This document shows, piece by piece, positions 1 to 9,869 of a stretch of DNA of 64,000 nucleotides (position 1 is its first letter; every line of letters begins with the position of its first letter). Under the pieces are notes generated by a model. That model had not been told where the DNA came from and searched no databases. It worked only from the letters and a program-made list of their open reading frames with translations. Position numbers and translations under genes: made by a program. Source of the stretch: Ignavibacteria bacterium (lineage in GTDB: Bacteria; Bacteroidota; Ignavibacteria; Kapaibacteriales; UBA4661); assembly GCA_014654705.1 (NCBI GenBank), contig JACVZY010000008.1, forward strand, positions 30,985-94,984. The letters run 5' to 3'.

Positions 1-3000
1 CGTGGAAATTTGAACGGTGTAAACGGCAGACTAAATATAGAAATGCAAACACTCACACTATCTTCTACCGCAATCATTTCTCCCGACCAAGCAAAGGTAA
101 CGTATCGCGGAGAGCGCGTCGGAACAAACAACGCACGAGCGCGGGTGTGCCTTTCAGATGCAACTGGTTCTGAAAGCTATCCACGTCAAACCATTTGGAA
201 TAGCGTTGGTGTGCGCTATGGCGGGGACGGTGTTGGCGGAATTGTTGTTCGTGGTCCGGCAGGTTATGTGTGGGGAACGCTTACTTTGGGTACTCGCGCA
301 AGCCTCATCATCACAGGCGGTACGGGAGGTACGATTGCGGTGGCTTCACAATCACCTCTGCTCCGTTTTCGCGCCCAAGGCATCATCAATACTGGCTTCG
401 ATGAACTTCCCGCAACGCTCGGCATTCCGGGGCTGGAAGCCCTACCCGCGTTGCCCGATGCCACACAAATAACCGTCAACCCCGCACCCGACCCGAACGG
501 CTTCAATAACGCATGGAATCTGGATTTGCCTTACATTCGGAGTGGTGTCGGGAATTTGACAATGCTGCGCGGAACGAGCAATATCTTGACGCTTCTGGGA
601 AATAGTCAAAATAGCCAAGAAGGTCTTATTACAACGTTTGAACCGGAACGCTCCGGCTTGCAAGTCTTCGGCACGATTGCCACAGCGCGGGGAAGCCTCG
701 ACCTGAACGGGCGAAATATCGAACTCAGCGGCACGACTTCGACGCTGGTGGAAGCGTTTGAGCGTAGCCCACGCCCGTCATCGGTGGTGAACCGTCACAC
801 AAAAGCGCGGGCATACATCGGGCTGACTTCTCCACGCGCCGTACCGTTGCTGGATTCTGCCGCAGCCGCACAGTCGCTTGCGTCCGGCGGTGTGCCGCTT
901 GCCGCCTCGCTTGCGGGGCTTGGTTCAACGATTGTCAATGCAAACTTCAATGCCGATTCCACACGCTTCCGCGTTCGGCGTTGGCAGACGAGTGCTGCCA
1001 ATGCGCTCACACGCTTGAACGCTCCCAATGTTCCCCTCGCAAACCGTTACTGGACAATCGAAACATCCGGCACGCAAAGAATAACACGAAATTTCGGTTT
1101 GGTGCTGAATTATACCGACGCGGACGTAGCCCAAAGTCTTGCGCCCGCACCACTGGCACTTCTGCGCGGGCAACTGCTTCCCACGCAAACGCCCTTCCAA
1201 GCGCTTGCGCCCAGCGACCGCACAGATACCACGCGCAAGCGCACCAAACAGCTTGCGCTTTTTGCTCCTGAGCAAGTCGTGTATGGGCAAAGCATCATCG
1301 GCACGGGTAATTTTGCCCTTCAGCAAGACAGTAGTCAAGCGGGTTTCCAGCTCTGGGCGCTGGGCACTCCCGCACCCGTTTCACTCGTGCTGCGCGGGCA
1401 ACGCTTCGGCGGGAAGTTCGGCGACCCGATTGGTACGGGCTTTGAAGGCGCGACAACCGATATTCTCGGCTTTCCACCGCCTTTCGGTGCAGCGTGGCAA
1501 GGCGGCGGTATCTCGCGCCAAGCAGCGAATGACTTCGGCGCTATCATTGGTCCCTTCAAGGCGGGCATTCCGACGTGCGCAACGATTATCGGCGAAGTGC
1601 TGGATGAATTAGGTAATGTGGCTCAGTTTGCGCCGTCCACGGGCGCAGCGTTGGTAGTGGGACAGGTCGGAGGCGGTTTGGGTCCGTGGAATACGGGCGT
1701 ACCAGCATTATTTTCAAGAACAACGGGCTATCCGAGCGGAAAAATCGGTGCAGTATCGCGCGGCGGGCGCTTTGAGTGGGCAAATGTGCGCTTGGATGGC
1801 GTTGCTTCCACGACCGTTACGCTAACCTTGACGAATGACCTTGTGGATAAAGATGACGGCGTACCGCGTCCAAATCCCGCTTCTCAACTTGTCTATGCCG
1901 ACCCGCAACCTGTACAAGTTTCGTTGCAAGGCGGTTTCCCATTTTTTGCTACCTTTGCAACCCAGCATATCAATAACAGTCCTGATGTTCCAGGCATGAT
2001 CTATCCGGGTGCGCAAGGACCATTCGCCGTGCCCGGTACAGTGGCAAGCGATCCATGGAATGGAATTACTGGTTATGCCGGCTCAACGCCGTACATTGAA
2101 GTTGGAAAAACTGTTGTGTTGCCGTACTCTTCGCCCGGATATTCTTCTATCACTGGCATTGTCATAGACCGCTTTGGGAATTATGCTTCCTTCCCGACAA
2201 CAGCAACTATCTCTATTGCAGGCGGTTCACCGCCTGTTGACCAGCAGCGAACGCCACTTGTGGGGCAGGTCTCAGAACAAAAACTTGTATGGGGTTTGGG
2301 TAATTTGGGCAATGAGTCTGGTTTGTCCAGGGTGATAGGCAGCGTGCTGCCCAGCATACAAAGTGCATCCCGCGTGTCTCCGGCACTTGCGCCGACAGGT
2401 GCGGGTTATGCGCCGTATAATAATCCACAACTGAGAACAAATCTTGTATCATTTCCCAATTTTCAGATATGGGGTGCCACATCAAGTAATGTTACTATGG
2501 TTATGTCTGTTTATTCTCCTTGGTGGTGGGTTGCAGCGACAAACAAAAATGCTTCGGAGATAACATCATCGTCTGGCAATACCTCTTCAACCATCACCAT
2601 CGCCCCCGGTCCCGCTGTCGGCATTGCGCCTGTGATTGTGCCGGACGTGTACAACCGCAATCAGCCCGACCGTATGCCATCCAAAATGTTCATCGGCGCA
2701 TCGAATCGCGGCAATCCCAGCACGTGGTTCTACGTGCAAGCCGTTGACCAGTTCGGTAATCGTGTTGATAATGGTCCCAATGCCTACAACGGTGGTACGG
2801 CGAATATCCGTTTCTTTTCGCCCGAAGAGGGTTTGCCGAAAAATACGTCGGGAACATTTCAATTTACAACCACCACGCCGCGTGACCCCTACGTGCGTGC
2901 GAACAACCAGCGCTATTCTGCTCGCGGCACAAGCGCTCCGGCTATCAACGGCTTGTACACATTCAATGATTTTACGCCGCTTGGTCCCGCTAGTCTGGAA

Positions 3001-4446
3001 GCGCTTGGCAAAGACGTTGTGCTGACATTTGAAGATGAACGTTTGAAGGGAGTAACCGCTCCATTTGCAAGCGGTGCGACGGGGCTTTTCCGTCCGATTC
3101 CGCCCATTACCACCGCTACAACCACTTTCGTCCAGCCACCCACACTCACGCTTTCCGCCAGCGACAGTGTGCTAAACGGCGCTCGGAAAGCCGCGCCGAA
3201 TGGTCTTTTCCTGCGGGAACGCGCCCGCACCTACCGAAGCACACAAAACGCTCTGGAAACAGGTTTTGTGCGCCTCACCCGTCCCGTGACGGCACTGGCA
3301 GACCCAACGCTGAACGTGCAGTATTCTCTGGACTATTTCAACGCCACCAGCGGCTTTGATACAACCACCTTCCGCATCAGCGACCGTGCGCGTCTCACGT
3401 CCTTGCCGCTTGCGGGAACAACCACGCTGCCACTTCCGTCAGCAATCATCCTGCCCGACGGTTTGCCAAGTCCGGCGCTTTTTCCGCCCATGCCGCAGCC
3501 CGTACCGACCACTATCAACGGCTTGTTGGGCGACGTTGCGCCGCTTGCCGTCGGTGCGTCGGGGCTGAGTACGGCAGCACTTGGCACGTCCGGCACGATT
3601 GCGTTTGAGAGTGGCGCGGTTGCGCAGAATGTTTGCTTCAGCGCCCGCTTCAGTGACCAGACCTATCCGCGTAATCCTGCACGTCAGGGTGTACGGCTTG
3701 CTGTCATGTGGCTCTTGGCGGATACAACGCTACCGTATCGTGTGGAAAGAGGTGCGGATTCAGCGTTTGTTGTTCTTGCCGACCCCGCAAGCGCTGACCC
3801 GCTCTGCATCAATCCTCTGACTGATAAGCTCTACCTGATGACCGGAACAAATAATAATCCCATCCAAGAAACGCTTGAGTTAGAGCCGCCCGCATGGACA
3901 AGCCTTGCCGGAAAGCCAGCCCCCGCATGGGTGTTCTACGACGACAACTACGACGCTTTGCAATACGCTGCTTGGTCGTCGGACACGACGCTTGTGCGCG
4001 TGAGCGTGAACGCCGTTGATATGCGCTTTAGCGGTCGCCCGACGCTCAATTATACCATTCCGGCTTTTGCACCCGTGGAAACGAGCGCAAGCATTATCCT
4101 GACTGCCTCTGACGGCTTTTCGCAGGCGCGGGATACGTTTGCGATTGCTCTCCGCCGTCCCGTCGGTGTGGAACTCGCACAAATGCCGGAGCCGCAGTTC
4201 CTCCGCCTTTCGCCCAACCCGACGACCGACGAGGTGGCGATAGACTTCCGCACTCCCCGTGCGGGCGTGGTGCGTTTTTGCCTGCGGAATGTTTTGGGTA
4301 TGGTCGTCTGGCAGCAGGAACGCAGCGTCTATGCGGGTGAGCGCCTCTCCGAGCGTGTGTCGATGCAGCACTGCGCGGCGGGTGTGTATCTGCTGGAAGC
4401 ACAGCTGGGTGCGGAGCGCAGCGTGGTGAAGGTGGTGAAGGAGTGA
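1..4446 (+). CDS. Giant secreted protein with T9SS type A sorting domain (5' partial)
   Basis: The frame is open from base 1 with no convincing start (the first possible start is a TTG at 10), so the N-terminus and signal peptide lie outside the window. About 1480 residues are visible, rich in Thr, Ser, Pro, Gly and Asn, low in Lys and Cys, as in extracellular beta-sandwich proteins. I recognise no enzymatic domain. The last ~80 residues form a T9SS type A C-terminal domain: an SPNPTTDEVAIDF motif, then LRNVLGMVVW, GVYLLEA and a Lys/Val-rich end. Known role of that domain: it directs export through the type IX secretion pore and surface attachment. The next gene is a convergent lipoprotein. 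If this cargo has an OmpA-type partner like the other cargos here, it must lie upstream of the window. The sorting-domain call is strong; the function of the body is unknown. Confidence 0.85.
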   Translation, partial: RGNLNGVNGRLNIEMQTLTLSSTAIISPDQAKVTYRGERVGTNNARARVCLSDATGSESYPRQTIWNSVGVRYGGDGVGGIVVRGPAGYVWGTLTLGTRASLIITGGTGGTIAVASQSPLLRFRAQGIINTGFDELPATLGIPGLEALPALPDATQITVNPAPDPNGFNNAWNLDLPYIRSGVGNLTMLRGTSNILTLLGNSQNSQEGLITTFEPERSGLQVFGTIATARGSLDLNGRNIELSGTTSTLVEAFERSPRPSSVVNRHTKARAYIGLTSPRAVPLLDSAAAAQSLASGGVPLAASLAGLGSTIVNANFNADSTRFRVRRWQTSAANALTRLNAPNVPLANRYWTIETSGTQRITRNFGLVLNYTDADVAQSLAPAPLALLRGQLLPTQTPFQALAPSDRTDTTRKRTKQLALFAPEQVVYGQSIIGTGNFALQQDSSQAGFQLWALGTPAPVSLVLRGQRFGGKFGDPIGTGFEGATTDILGFPPPFGAAWQGGGISRQAANDFGAIIGPFKAGIPTCATIIGEVLDELGNVAQFAPSTGAALVVGQVGGGLGPWNTGVPALFSRTTGYPSGKIGAVSRGGRFEWANVRLDGVASTTVTLTLTNDLVDKDDGVPRPNPASQLVYADPQPVQVSLQGGFPFFATFATQHINNSPDVPGMIYPGAQGPFAVPGTVASDPWNGITGYAGSTPYIEVGKTVVLPYSSPGYSSITGIVIDRFGNYASFPTTATISIAGGSPPVDQQRTPLVGQVSEQKLVWGLGNLGNESGLSRVIGSVLPSIQSASRVSPALAPTGAGYAPYNNPQLRTNLVSFPNFQIWGATSSNVTMVMSVYSPWWWVAATNKNASEITSSSGNTSSTITIAPGPAVGIAPVIVPDVYNRNQPDRMPSKMFIGASNRGNPSTWFYVQAVDQFGNRVDNGPNAYNGGTANIRFFSPEEGLPKNTSGTFQFTTTTPRDPYVRANNQRYSARGTSAPAINGLYTFNDFTPLGPASLEALGKDVVLTFEDERLKGVTAPFASGATGLFRPIPPITTATTTFVQPPTLTLSASDSVLNGARKAAPNGLFLRERARTYRSTQNALETGFVRLTRPVTALADPTLNVQYSLDYFNATSGFDTTTFRISDRARLTSLPLAGTTTLPLPSAIILPDGLPSPALFPPMPQPVPTTINGLLGDVAPLAVGASGLSTAALGTSGTIAFESGAVAQNVCFSARFSDQTYPRNPARQGVRLAVMWLLADTTLPYRVERGADSAFVVLADPASADPLCINPLTDKLYLMTGTNNNPIQETLELEPPAWTSLAGKPAPAWVFYDDNYDALQYAAWSSDTTLVRVSVNAVDMRFSGRPTLNYTIPAFAPVETSASIILTASDGFSQARDTFAIALRRPVGVELAQMPEPQFLRLSPNPTTDEVAIDFRTPRAGVVRFCLRNVLGMVVWQQERSVYAGERLSERVSMQHCAAGVYLLEAQLGAERSVVKVVKE

Positions 4447-4591
4447 GTCTGCGTCGTGATGGCACGGCGTTGTATCGTGAGTCGGAACGCAGATGATAGA
4501 ATTGCTAGGATGTTCAGGATTTCTGGAGTTTTGGGTGGTGTATTGGAGAGTAAGGAATGACTGAAAATAAGGAGCCAAAGGTATGGTCTTC

Positions 4592-4667
4592 GGTGGCACA
4601 GACATTCCTGTCTGTGATTTTTGGAGTGGTGTTTAAGGACTACACAGGCAAGAATGCCTGTGCCACC
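4592..4667. repeat. BIME-like pair of inverted REP hairpins (family A)
   Basis: Two 25-base arms (4592-4616 and 4643-4667) are inverted copies differing at 3 positions. Each arm starts GGTGG or ends CCACC and contains its own perfect 8-bp hairpin: CACAGACA/TGTCTGTG in the left and CACAGGCA/TGCCTGTG in the right. A 26-base spacer separates them. The two-hairpin layout is typical of REP/BIME elements mobilised by Y1 (RAYT) transposases. It lies 3' of the giant secreted gene in a non-coding gap. Confidence 0.7.
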
Positions 4668-4776
4668 AAGGAGGATTTATGCACTTATTTTTGAACGAAT
4701 CCTAAATATCCTCTTCATCCTGAAATCTACGTTTCGCTGTCTGAATGCTGTATTCGAGGGCATACAATAACAAACA

Positions 4777-4800
4777 GCAGCCTCCCCCTCAGGAAGCTGC
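4777..4800 (-). terminator. Rho-independent terminator candidate for the lipoprotein gene
   Basis: A 9-bp stem (GCAGCCTCC/GGAAGCTGC, one G-U pair) with a 6-base loop begins 33 bases beyond the stop codon of the minus-strand lipoprotein gene. Read on the minus strand it is followed by the T-rich TGTTTGTTATTG. On the plus strand it is followed only by TTTT, so it may act weakly in both directions. Confidence 0.6.
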
Positions 4801-4832
4801 CGTTTTGCGCTCGTTACTACTGTTTTGCTGCT

Positions 4833-5852
4833 CTATTGCAAGGTGATACGTGCGCCAGCGTTGGTGCGGGCGATAAGGATTGCTTTATCGCTGTTGGTGC
4901 GTTTTGCGTTCACGATGCCGACGGTAATTTCTGCTGACCCTGCTTGGAGGGCGGTGAGTTCGGCGGCAGTGAAGTCAACACTTGCGGCTCCGGCGGTGAG
5001 CTGTTTGGTGATAGGTTTAGGCAGATTGCGGCGAATTTGCTCAATTTCTCGGCGTGTTTTTCCGGCAAGTGCCGTCGAATCAAGGACATTTTTCAAGACC
5101 ACGACGCCATTGGTGAACGTGCCGGCAACATTCCAGCGAACGCTTAGGTTGCTTGCGCGGGAAAGCGCATCGCCGCTTTTGAGCGAAGTAAAGGAGACGT
5201 TGCCGGGTATGTCCAGTGCGTTATCTGCAAGCGCGTAGCCGCTTACCGTGAAGGTGGCTGTGGCATTGACCGGGGTGAGCGTGATGAGTGCCGGAAGCGT
5301 CGTGCTGGCATTGGTCGCCGGAGGCGCAGGGAAGACAAAGAGCGTCGAGGCTATGCGCTCGGGGCGTGGAGCGTTTGCATTGGTACTGTTGGGATTACCG
5401 TTACCATTGCCGCCCGGACCTCTGCCGTTGCCGTTATTGGGACGCATCGGCGGCGTTACGAATTGATAGGTCGTACCGAGAACAGCAACGCTTACGCCCG
5501 TAACGCCAAGTGTGTTGTCGAATCGTGCGGAGGCTTCGCCGCCAGTCTCAGTGCTGGTGCGGGAAAGCGGGCGACGTTTGATTTCCAAGACTGCTTCGGG
5601 GCGGGTCTCTGAGCCGCCTGCGAGTGCCATAATGTTGAGTCCGGAGGAAAGGTCAAGGTCAGAGTCATCGCTTGTGAGCGAGCCTGATACCGCGCTTGCG
5701 CTCAGGGATGAAGAGCTATTGAGGTCGTCTAGTGCAGCAATGGGCGAGGTGCTTCCGTCTTGCTGACAAGCTGTTACGCCTACAAAAAAGGCAAGAGCGA
5801 TTCCGGCAGCCGCGGAAATAAACGCGCGGCGGCTATTCATGATGGTTTTCAT
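4833..5852 (-). CDS. Hypothetical lipoprotein
   Basis: 339 residues from the ATG at 5852, which has AGGA nine bases upstream. An upstream in-frame start at 5966 would put about 38 odd residues before the signal peptide. The N-terminus MKTIMNSRRAF leads into a hydrophobic stretch ending VGVTAC, a lipobox-like site, so the mature protein probably starts at that Cys and is lipidated. The rest is Thr/Ser/Ala-rich. A Gly/Asn/Pro-rich linker (GRGPGGNGNGNPNS) lies near the middle and is followed by an apparent beta-sandwich region. I do not recognise a family; DUF4382-like lipoproteins of Bacteroidota are a possible relation only. It is monocistronic, converges on the giant secreted gene and is followed by a terminator candidate. 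Confidence 0.75.
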   Translation of the reverse strand: MKTIMNSRRAFISAAAGIALAFFVGVTACQQDGSTSPIAALDDLNSSSSLSASAVSGSLTSDDSDLDLSSGLNIMALAGGSETRPEAVLEIKRRPLSRTSTETGGEASARFDNTLGVTGVSVAVLGTTYQFVTPPMRPNNGNGRGPGGNGNGNPNSTNANAPRPERIASTLFVFPAPPATNASTTLPALITLTPVNATATFTVSGYALADNALDIPGNVSFTSLKSGDALSRASNLSVRWNVAGTFTNGVVVLKNVLDSTALAGKTRREIEQIRRNLPKPITKQLTAGAASVDFTAAELTALQAGSAEITVGIVNAKRTNSDKAILIARTNAGARITLQ

Positions 5853-6251
5853 GGTGGTTCCTAAAGAAGTGAACAAAAAAAGATGTGGAATTGCATTTCC
5901 CGTGTATGCCGGAGTGCTTTGGGTCGTTGGTGGTGTATGCGTGGTTTCACCGTGTTCCCTTGCCACGCATCTGTGGGGATAATACCAAAAGCAGTAACGT
6001 CAAACATAATCAACGGCGGCACTAATGCTTCATAGAGGAAAATTCTTTTAGTGTTTTTGGGGTAGAAAAATGTTGTGAAACGTATGGTTTTTGCTGAGAA
6101 GAATTATTGTGATTCTCTCATTGTGAGCCTCTCGGAATGGCGTTTGTAAACCGTGCCGTTCTTCTTCGCTCACAGAATAAAAAAACAGGATAGTGCAGGG
6201 AAAGTTACAGCACGCTGCAAGGGAAGGGAGAAAAAAGCGTTGTGAGCCGTG

Positions 6252-6280
6252 TTGTAGAATCTCCCGAAAAGCGCTATATT
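6252..6280 (+). promoter_or_regulatory. Promoter candidate for the BNR-repeat T9SS cargo
   Basis: TTGTAG (6252-6257) and TATATT (6275-6280, followed by GC) are separated by exactly 17 bases, 43 bases before the proposed ATG at 6323. TATATTGC resembles the Bacteroidota TAnnTTTG -7 element. The same octamer lies upstream of the genes at 48358 and 60207. Confidence 0.5.
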
Positions 6281-6322
6281 GCTACTTCCCATGCACTATT
6301 TCTTCGACAATTTTTTGTAGTT

Positions 6323-9300
6323 ATGACTTCACGCATAAAGTTCTCCTTGCGATGGCTTTTTTGCATTCTCGCTCTTGTATTTTCATACAGCGGCGTTCTT
6401 GCTCAACTTCCACTAACTCCTCTTTCATGGCAGCAAGCGGGGACAATTCCCGGACAAAATATTATTTGCCTTCATGCTACAGGCGGTGAATTTCAGGGAA
6501 GCCCAAGCACGGTGCGGCTTCTGGCGGGAACAAATGACGGCGTATTTCGCTCAACCAATAGCGGCGCGACGTGGATTCAAACGCAGGGCTGGAATAAACA
6601 GCAGGTAACGTCTTTTTTCGTGGCAAACGACGGAACGCTTTTTGCGACAACGTGGGGCAATGGTATCTATCGCTCCACCAATGACGGTGCGTCGTGGACG
6701 GCTTCCAATCAGGGTTTGCCGCCCATCAATTTCGAAACACGCACTATGGCGCAGTGCGGCTCACGGCTCTTTGTGGGAACGAGCAGGGGACTATGTTATT
6801 CGGATGATAACGGCAGAACGTGGGATATTGTCATTGGTGTTTCTCGGGATGTGCGTTCAGTGCTGGTGCTTGGGCAAACTGTCTTCGCCGGAACGCTGAA
6901 TGACGGTATTCTGCGCTCACCGGACGGCGGGGTAACGTGGGAATTTGCCAACAACGGACTTCCTGCAAATGCGCGGTATATCGTGTCCTTCGCTGTTGGT
7001 TTTCAGAGCTTTGGGGATAATCTGGCAATATTTGCCGCAACGAATCTGGGTGGTGTGGTGCGCTCACTTGATAATGGTAACACGTGGACACCCCTCAATC
7101 TTGCCGGTCAGACCTTGCAGTGTCTCGCCATCAATGGCGATGCTGACAACGAGATGTACGCGGGGACAAGGGGCAACGGCGTGTACCGCTCCAAAAATAA
7201 TAATCCCGCAATGTGGTCGCCGGAGAATCAGGGCTTGGGCAATCAAAATATTTTTTCCCTTGCGCTGAGTGGTTCGGTGCTCTTCGCCGGGGCGGAGGAC
7301 GGCGGGGTTTGGACAAGCACGATTCCGGCGTATGCAGGTTTTGCTCGTGTGGTGAAAAATGTGGATTTGGGCGAGACCATATCCGGTGTTGCGGGTAAAC
7401 CACAAGGTTTTCCGGTCTTTGGGCAGGGGATTCGAGGGAATGTCATAGTGAAGGCACCTTTAGGGGTAGAAATTGCTACCTCAATAAACGGAGAATACAA
7501 ATCAAGCCTCACGCTCACGGCAAATACGTCTTTGTCAAACAATGGGCGGATAGACCAGACCGTTTTTGCGCGGCTGAACTCAGCGTCTGCTCTCACTCTC
7601 AATGATACGATCACCGTTGATGCGGGGGTTGTCTTCAAGATGAACGTCAAAGGCAAGGTCGTTGACCCCGCACCACTACAGCCTGTGCTGGCAATATCTC
7701 CCGCCACTCTTACGCTTGGCGGCGTGATACAAGGCGAGAGCACAACCGCACAAACACTGACGCTCACGGGTGCAAATCTGGCTACGCCCGTCGTCCTGAC
7801 TGCGCCTGTGGGAACGCTTCTTTTCGACACGGCAAGGCGCGTCTGGACACAAATTCTCAGCCTCACGCCGACGTCAGGCAGTTTGAATATCGGTGTCAGT
7901 ATTCGTTTGGATTCATCACTCACGCCACGCACCATACTTGGTGTTGTCAGTGGCGCGGTGCAGAGCGGCATGATTCAGACAAGTGCGACAGTGAGCGGCA
8001 GCATTATTGCCAAGCCTCTGCCACCCGCACCGCAACTTACCGCGCAGCCGTTAGAATTGGGATTTGGCACTATCATTCTCGGCAATGCTTCGCCAGTGCA
8101 CACCTACACGCTTACAGGCACAAACCTGACCGCGCCGGTGGAGGTCTTTGCACCGCCCGGAGTGCTGCTGCGCCATCCGGCGAGCGGGTCGTGGGTAAGC
8201 GCGATGACTTTGGCGACGAACAGTACGGGAAGCCTCATGCAATCTATTGCGGTGCGTTTGGATTCCTCTGCCCTGCGAGTGCTGAGTGGTGGGTTGGCAG
8301 CAAGCATACGGCATATCACTACAAACACGAGCGCGACGGTAACAGTGCAAGGTATTGTGCAAGACGCGCCCACACTTGAAGTTCTCCAGTCCGCGCCGTT
8401 AGCATTTGGAACGGTGCGCCTCGGCAGCACTCCTGCACCGCAACGCTACACGCTCATTGGGCGAAATCTGCTTGAAACCGTTGTGATTACTGCTCCGCAA
8501 GGAATTGAAATTCTCGACACTGTGACCAATACGTGGGGGCGGTCGCTGCGCCTCATGCTCACGTTCACGCCGAACAACGCCAATATCCGATGTAATTTTA
8601 CCGTGCGTTTCGATGCTTCCACCGTCCGAAATATTGATTCGGTGATTGTGAACACCAGTGGTCTCGCAGAGGCAAGAGTCAAGGTTACGGGCGTTGTTAT
8701 CCCCCAACCTGAGCTTCTGACCACAGCGCTTCAACCCGAAAACTTAGACACGATTATCCGTTTCGACCCTTCACGTGTCGGTTCGTATTCGCTCACGGGA
8801 CGCTTCCTTGCTGCACCTGTCGCTGTTACTGCTCCTGAGGGTGTTTTGGTTTTTGACAAAACAAGGAACGTTTGGTCGCAAACGCTCACCTTCACGCCCG
8901 ACGCACAAGGAAGCGTCACGGAGACCGTTGCCGTGCGCTTGGATTCCTCGCGTCTCGGCTCGGTGCGAGATTCCGTGCGAAACGTGAGTGGTTCCACGTT
9001 TGCAAGTGTGAGCGTTCGCGGTGCAGTGGTGGCACTTGCTTTGCCGACGGGTGCCGAAACGACGTTGGAATTGCGCCTTGTGGGGCAACAACCCCTACGG
9101 GTGCGCGATACGGCTCGTGTGCAGGTGTGGCTTAAGGACTCGCGCTTACTGACACCGCGACTTATCGGACGATTTTTGAGAACGCTCCGCGTGACGGTGC
9201 GGATAGACACAAACAACCTTGCGGTACTGGGCAGTTCGCCGTTCACGCCTCGTGCGCGAATCGAATCACCGGCACGTGTTCCGGCAGATACGCCCTTGTA

Positions 9301-9790
9301 CACCATTCTTGCCGAGCGCACCGATACGACTTCCATGAGTAATGTATTGCTTGCAGAAATGCTTCTCCAAGCCACCGTCGGCGTCACGACGAGCAACACA
9401 TTACGAATCACTGCCCCTACGGCATGGTTTGGGAGCGACGGCACATCTGCGTCCGCAACGGACGTGCGGATAGTGTGGGCTACGGAATCAGTGCCGGTAC
9501 AGCTTCGTCCGCTTTTTGTTCGGCGTAATGGTCTTGTCTTAGCAGCACCAAATCCGTCGCAGGACGAAGTACGGCTTCTGTACACGCTTGCGGAGGATAC
9601 GGGTGCGGCGGTGCTGACGGTCAGCGATGCGTCGGGGCGAGTGGTGAAGCGCGTAGAACTTGGCGCGAGAACAGCAGGACTCGCACAGCAAGAAACGGTG
9701 CGGCTTGGTGATTTGGCGATGGGGTCATATTTGGTGAGTGTGGTCACGGCGCGTGAGACGCTTACATGTAGTCTTGAGGTTGTGCGGTAA
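6323..9790 (+). CDS. Secreted BNR-propeller and repeat protein with T9SS sorting domain
   Basis: 1155 residues from the ATG at 6323, which opens a clean signal peptide (MTSRIKFSLRWLF to SGVLAQ). The GTG at 6242 would add 27 implausible residues and overlap the promoter candidate. Residues ~45-340 carry about six or seven BNR/Asp-box blades such as STNSGATW, STNDGASW, SDDNGRTW, SPDGGVTW and SLDNGNTW, indicating a sortilin/sialidase-like beta-propeller. Next come about five ~100-residue beta-sandwich repeats with a shared pattern (LTGxNL, PVxVTAPxGVL, a conserved Trp, xVRLDSS). The C-terminus has a type A sorting domain (APNPSQDEVRLLY, ASGRVVKRV, MGSYLVSV). It is probably exported by T9SS and surface-attached. 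The next gene, 79 bases downstream, encodes a double-OmpA outer-membrane protein that may anchor it. Confidence 0.87.
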   Translation: MTSRIKFSLRWLFCILALVFSYSGVLAQLPLTPLSWQQAGTIPGQNIICLHATGGEFQGSPSTVRLLAGTNDGVFRSTNSGATWIQTQGWNKQQVTSFFVANDGTLFATTWGNGIYRSTNDGASWTASNQGLPPINFETRTMAQCGSRLFVGTSRGLCYSDDNGRTWDIVIGVSRDVRSVLVLGQTVFAGTLNDGILRSPDGGVTWEFANNGLPANARYIVSFAVGFQSFGDNLAIFAATNLGGVVRSLDNGNTWTPLNLAGQTLQCLAINGDADNEMYAGTRGNGVYRSKNNNPAMWSPENQGLGNQNIFSLALSGSVLFAGAEDGGVWTSTIPAYAGFARVVKNVDLGETISGVAGKPQGFPVFGQGIRGNVIVKAPLGVEIATSINGEYKSSLTLTANTSLSNNGRIDQTVFARLNSASALTLNDTITVDAGVVFKMNVKGKVVDPAPLQPVLAISPATLTLGGVIQGESTTAQTLTLTGANLATPVVLTAPVGTLLFDTARRVWTQILSLTPTSGSLNIGVSIRLDSSLTPRTILGVVSGAVQSGMIQTSATVSGSIIAKPLPPAPQLTAQPLELGFGTIILGNASPVHTYTLTGTNLTAPVEVFAPPGVLLRHPASGSWVSAMTLATNSTGSLMQSIAVRLDSSALRVLSGGLAASIRHITTNTSATVTVQGIVQDAPTLEVLQSAPLAFGTVRLGSTPAPQRYTLIGRNLLETVVITAPQGIEILDTVTNTWGRSLRLMLTFTPNNANIRCNFTVRFDASTVRNIDSVIVNTSGLAEARVKVTGVVIPQPELLTTALQPENLDTIIRFDPSRVGSYSLTGRFLAAPVAVTAPEGVLVFDKTRNVWSQTLTFTPDAQGSVTETVAVRLDSSRLGSVRDSVRNVSGSTFASVSVRGAVVALALPTGAETTLELRLVGQQPLRVRDTARVQVWLKDSRLLTPRLIGRFLRTLRVTVRIDTNNLAVLGSSPFTPRARIESPARVPADTPLYTILAERTDTTSMSNVLLAEMLLQATVGVTTSNTLRITAPTAWFGSDGTSASATDVRIVWATESVPVQLRPLFVRRNGLVLAAPNPSQDEVRLLYTLAEDTGAAVLTVSDASGRVVKRVELGARTAGLAQQETVRLGDLAMGSYLVSVVTARETLTCSLEVVR

Positions 9791-9869
9791 GCACAAACGA
9801 TTCACATACTTCTCCCTTTTTGGGGGGGTACACCGTTTTTTTGACACTATTTTTTGCGATACACCACCA

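Noticed and set aside
8731..9747. Long minus-strand reading frame (338 codons) antisense to the BNR cargo
   Set aside because: Same reason: low-complexity Arg/Thr/Ser composition, no start context, fully inside a well-supported gene.
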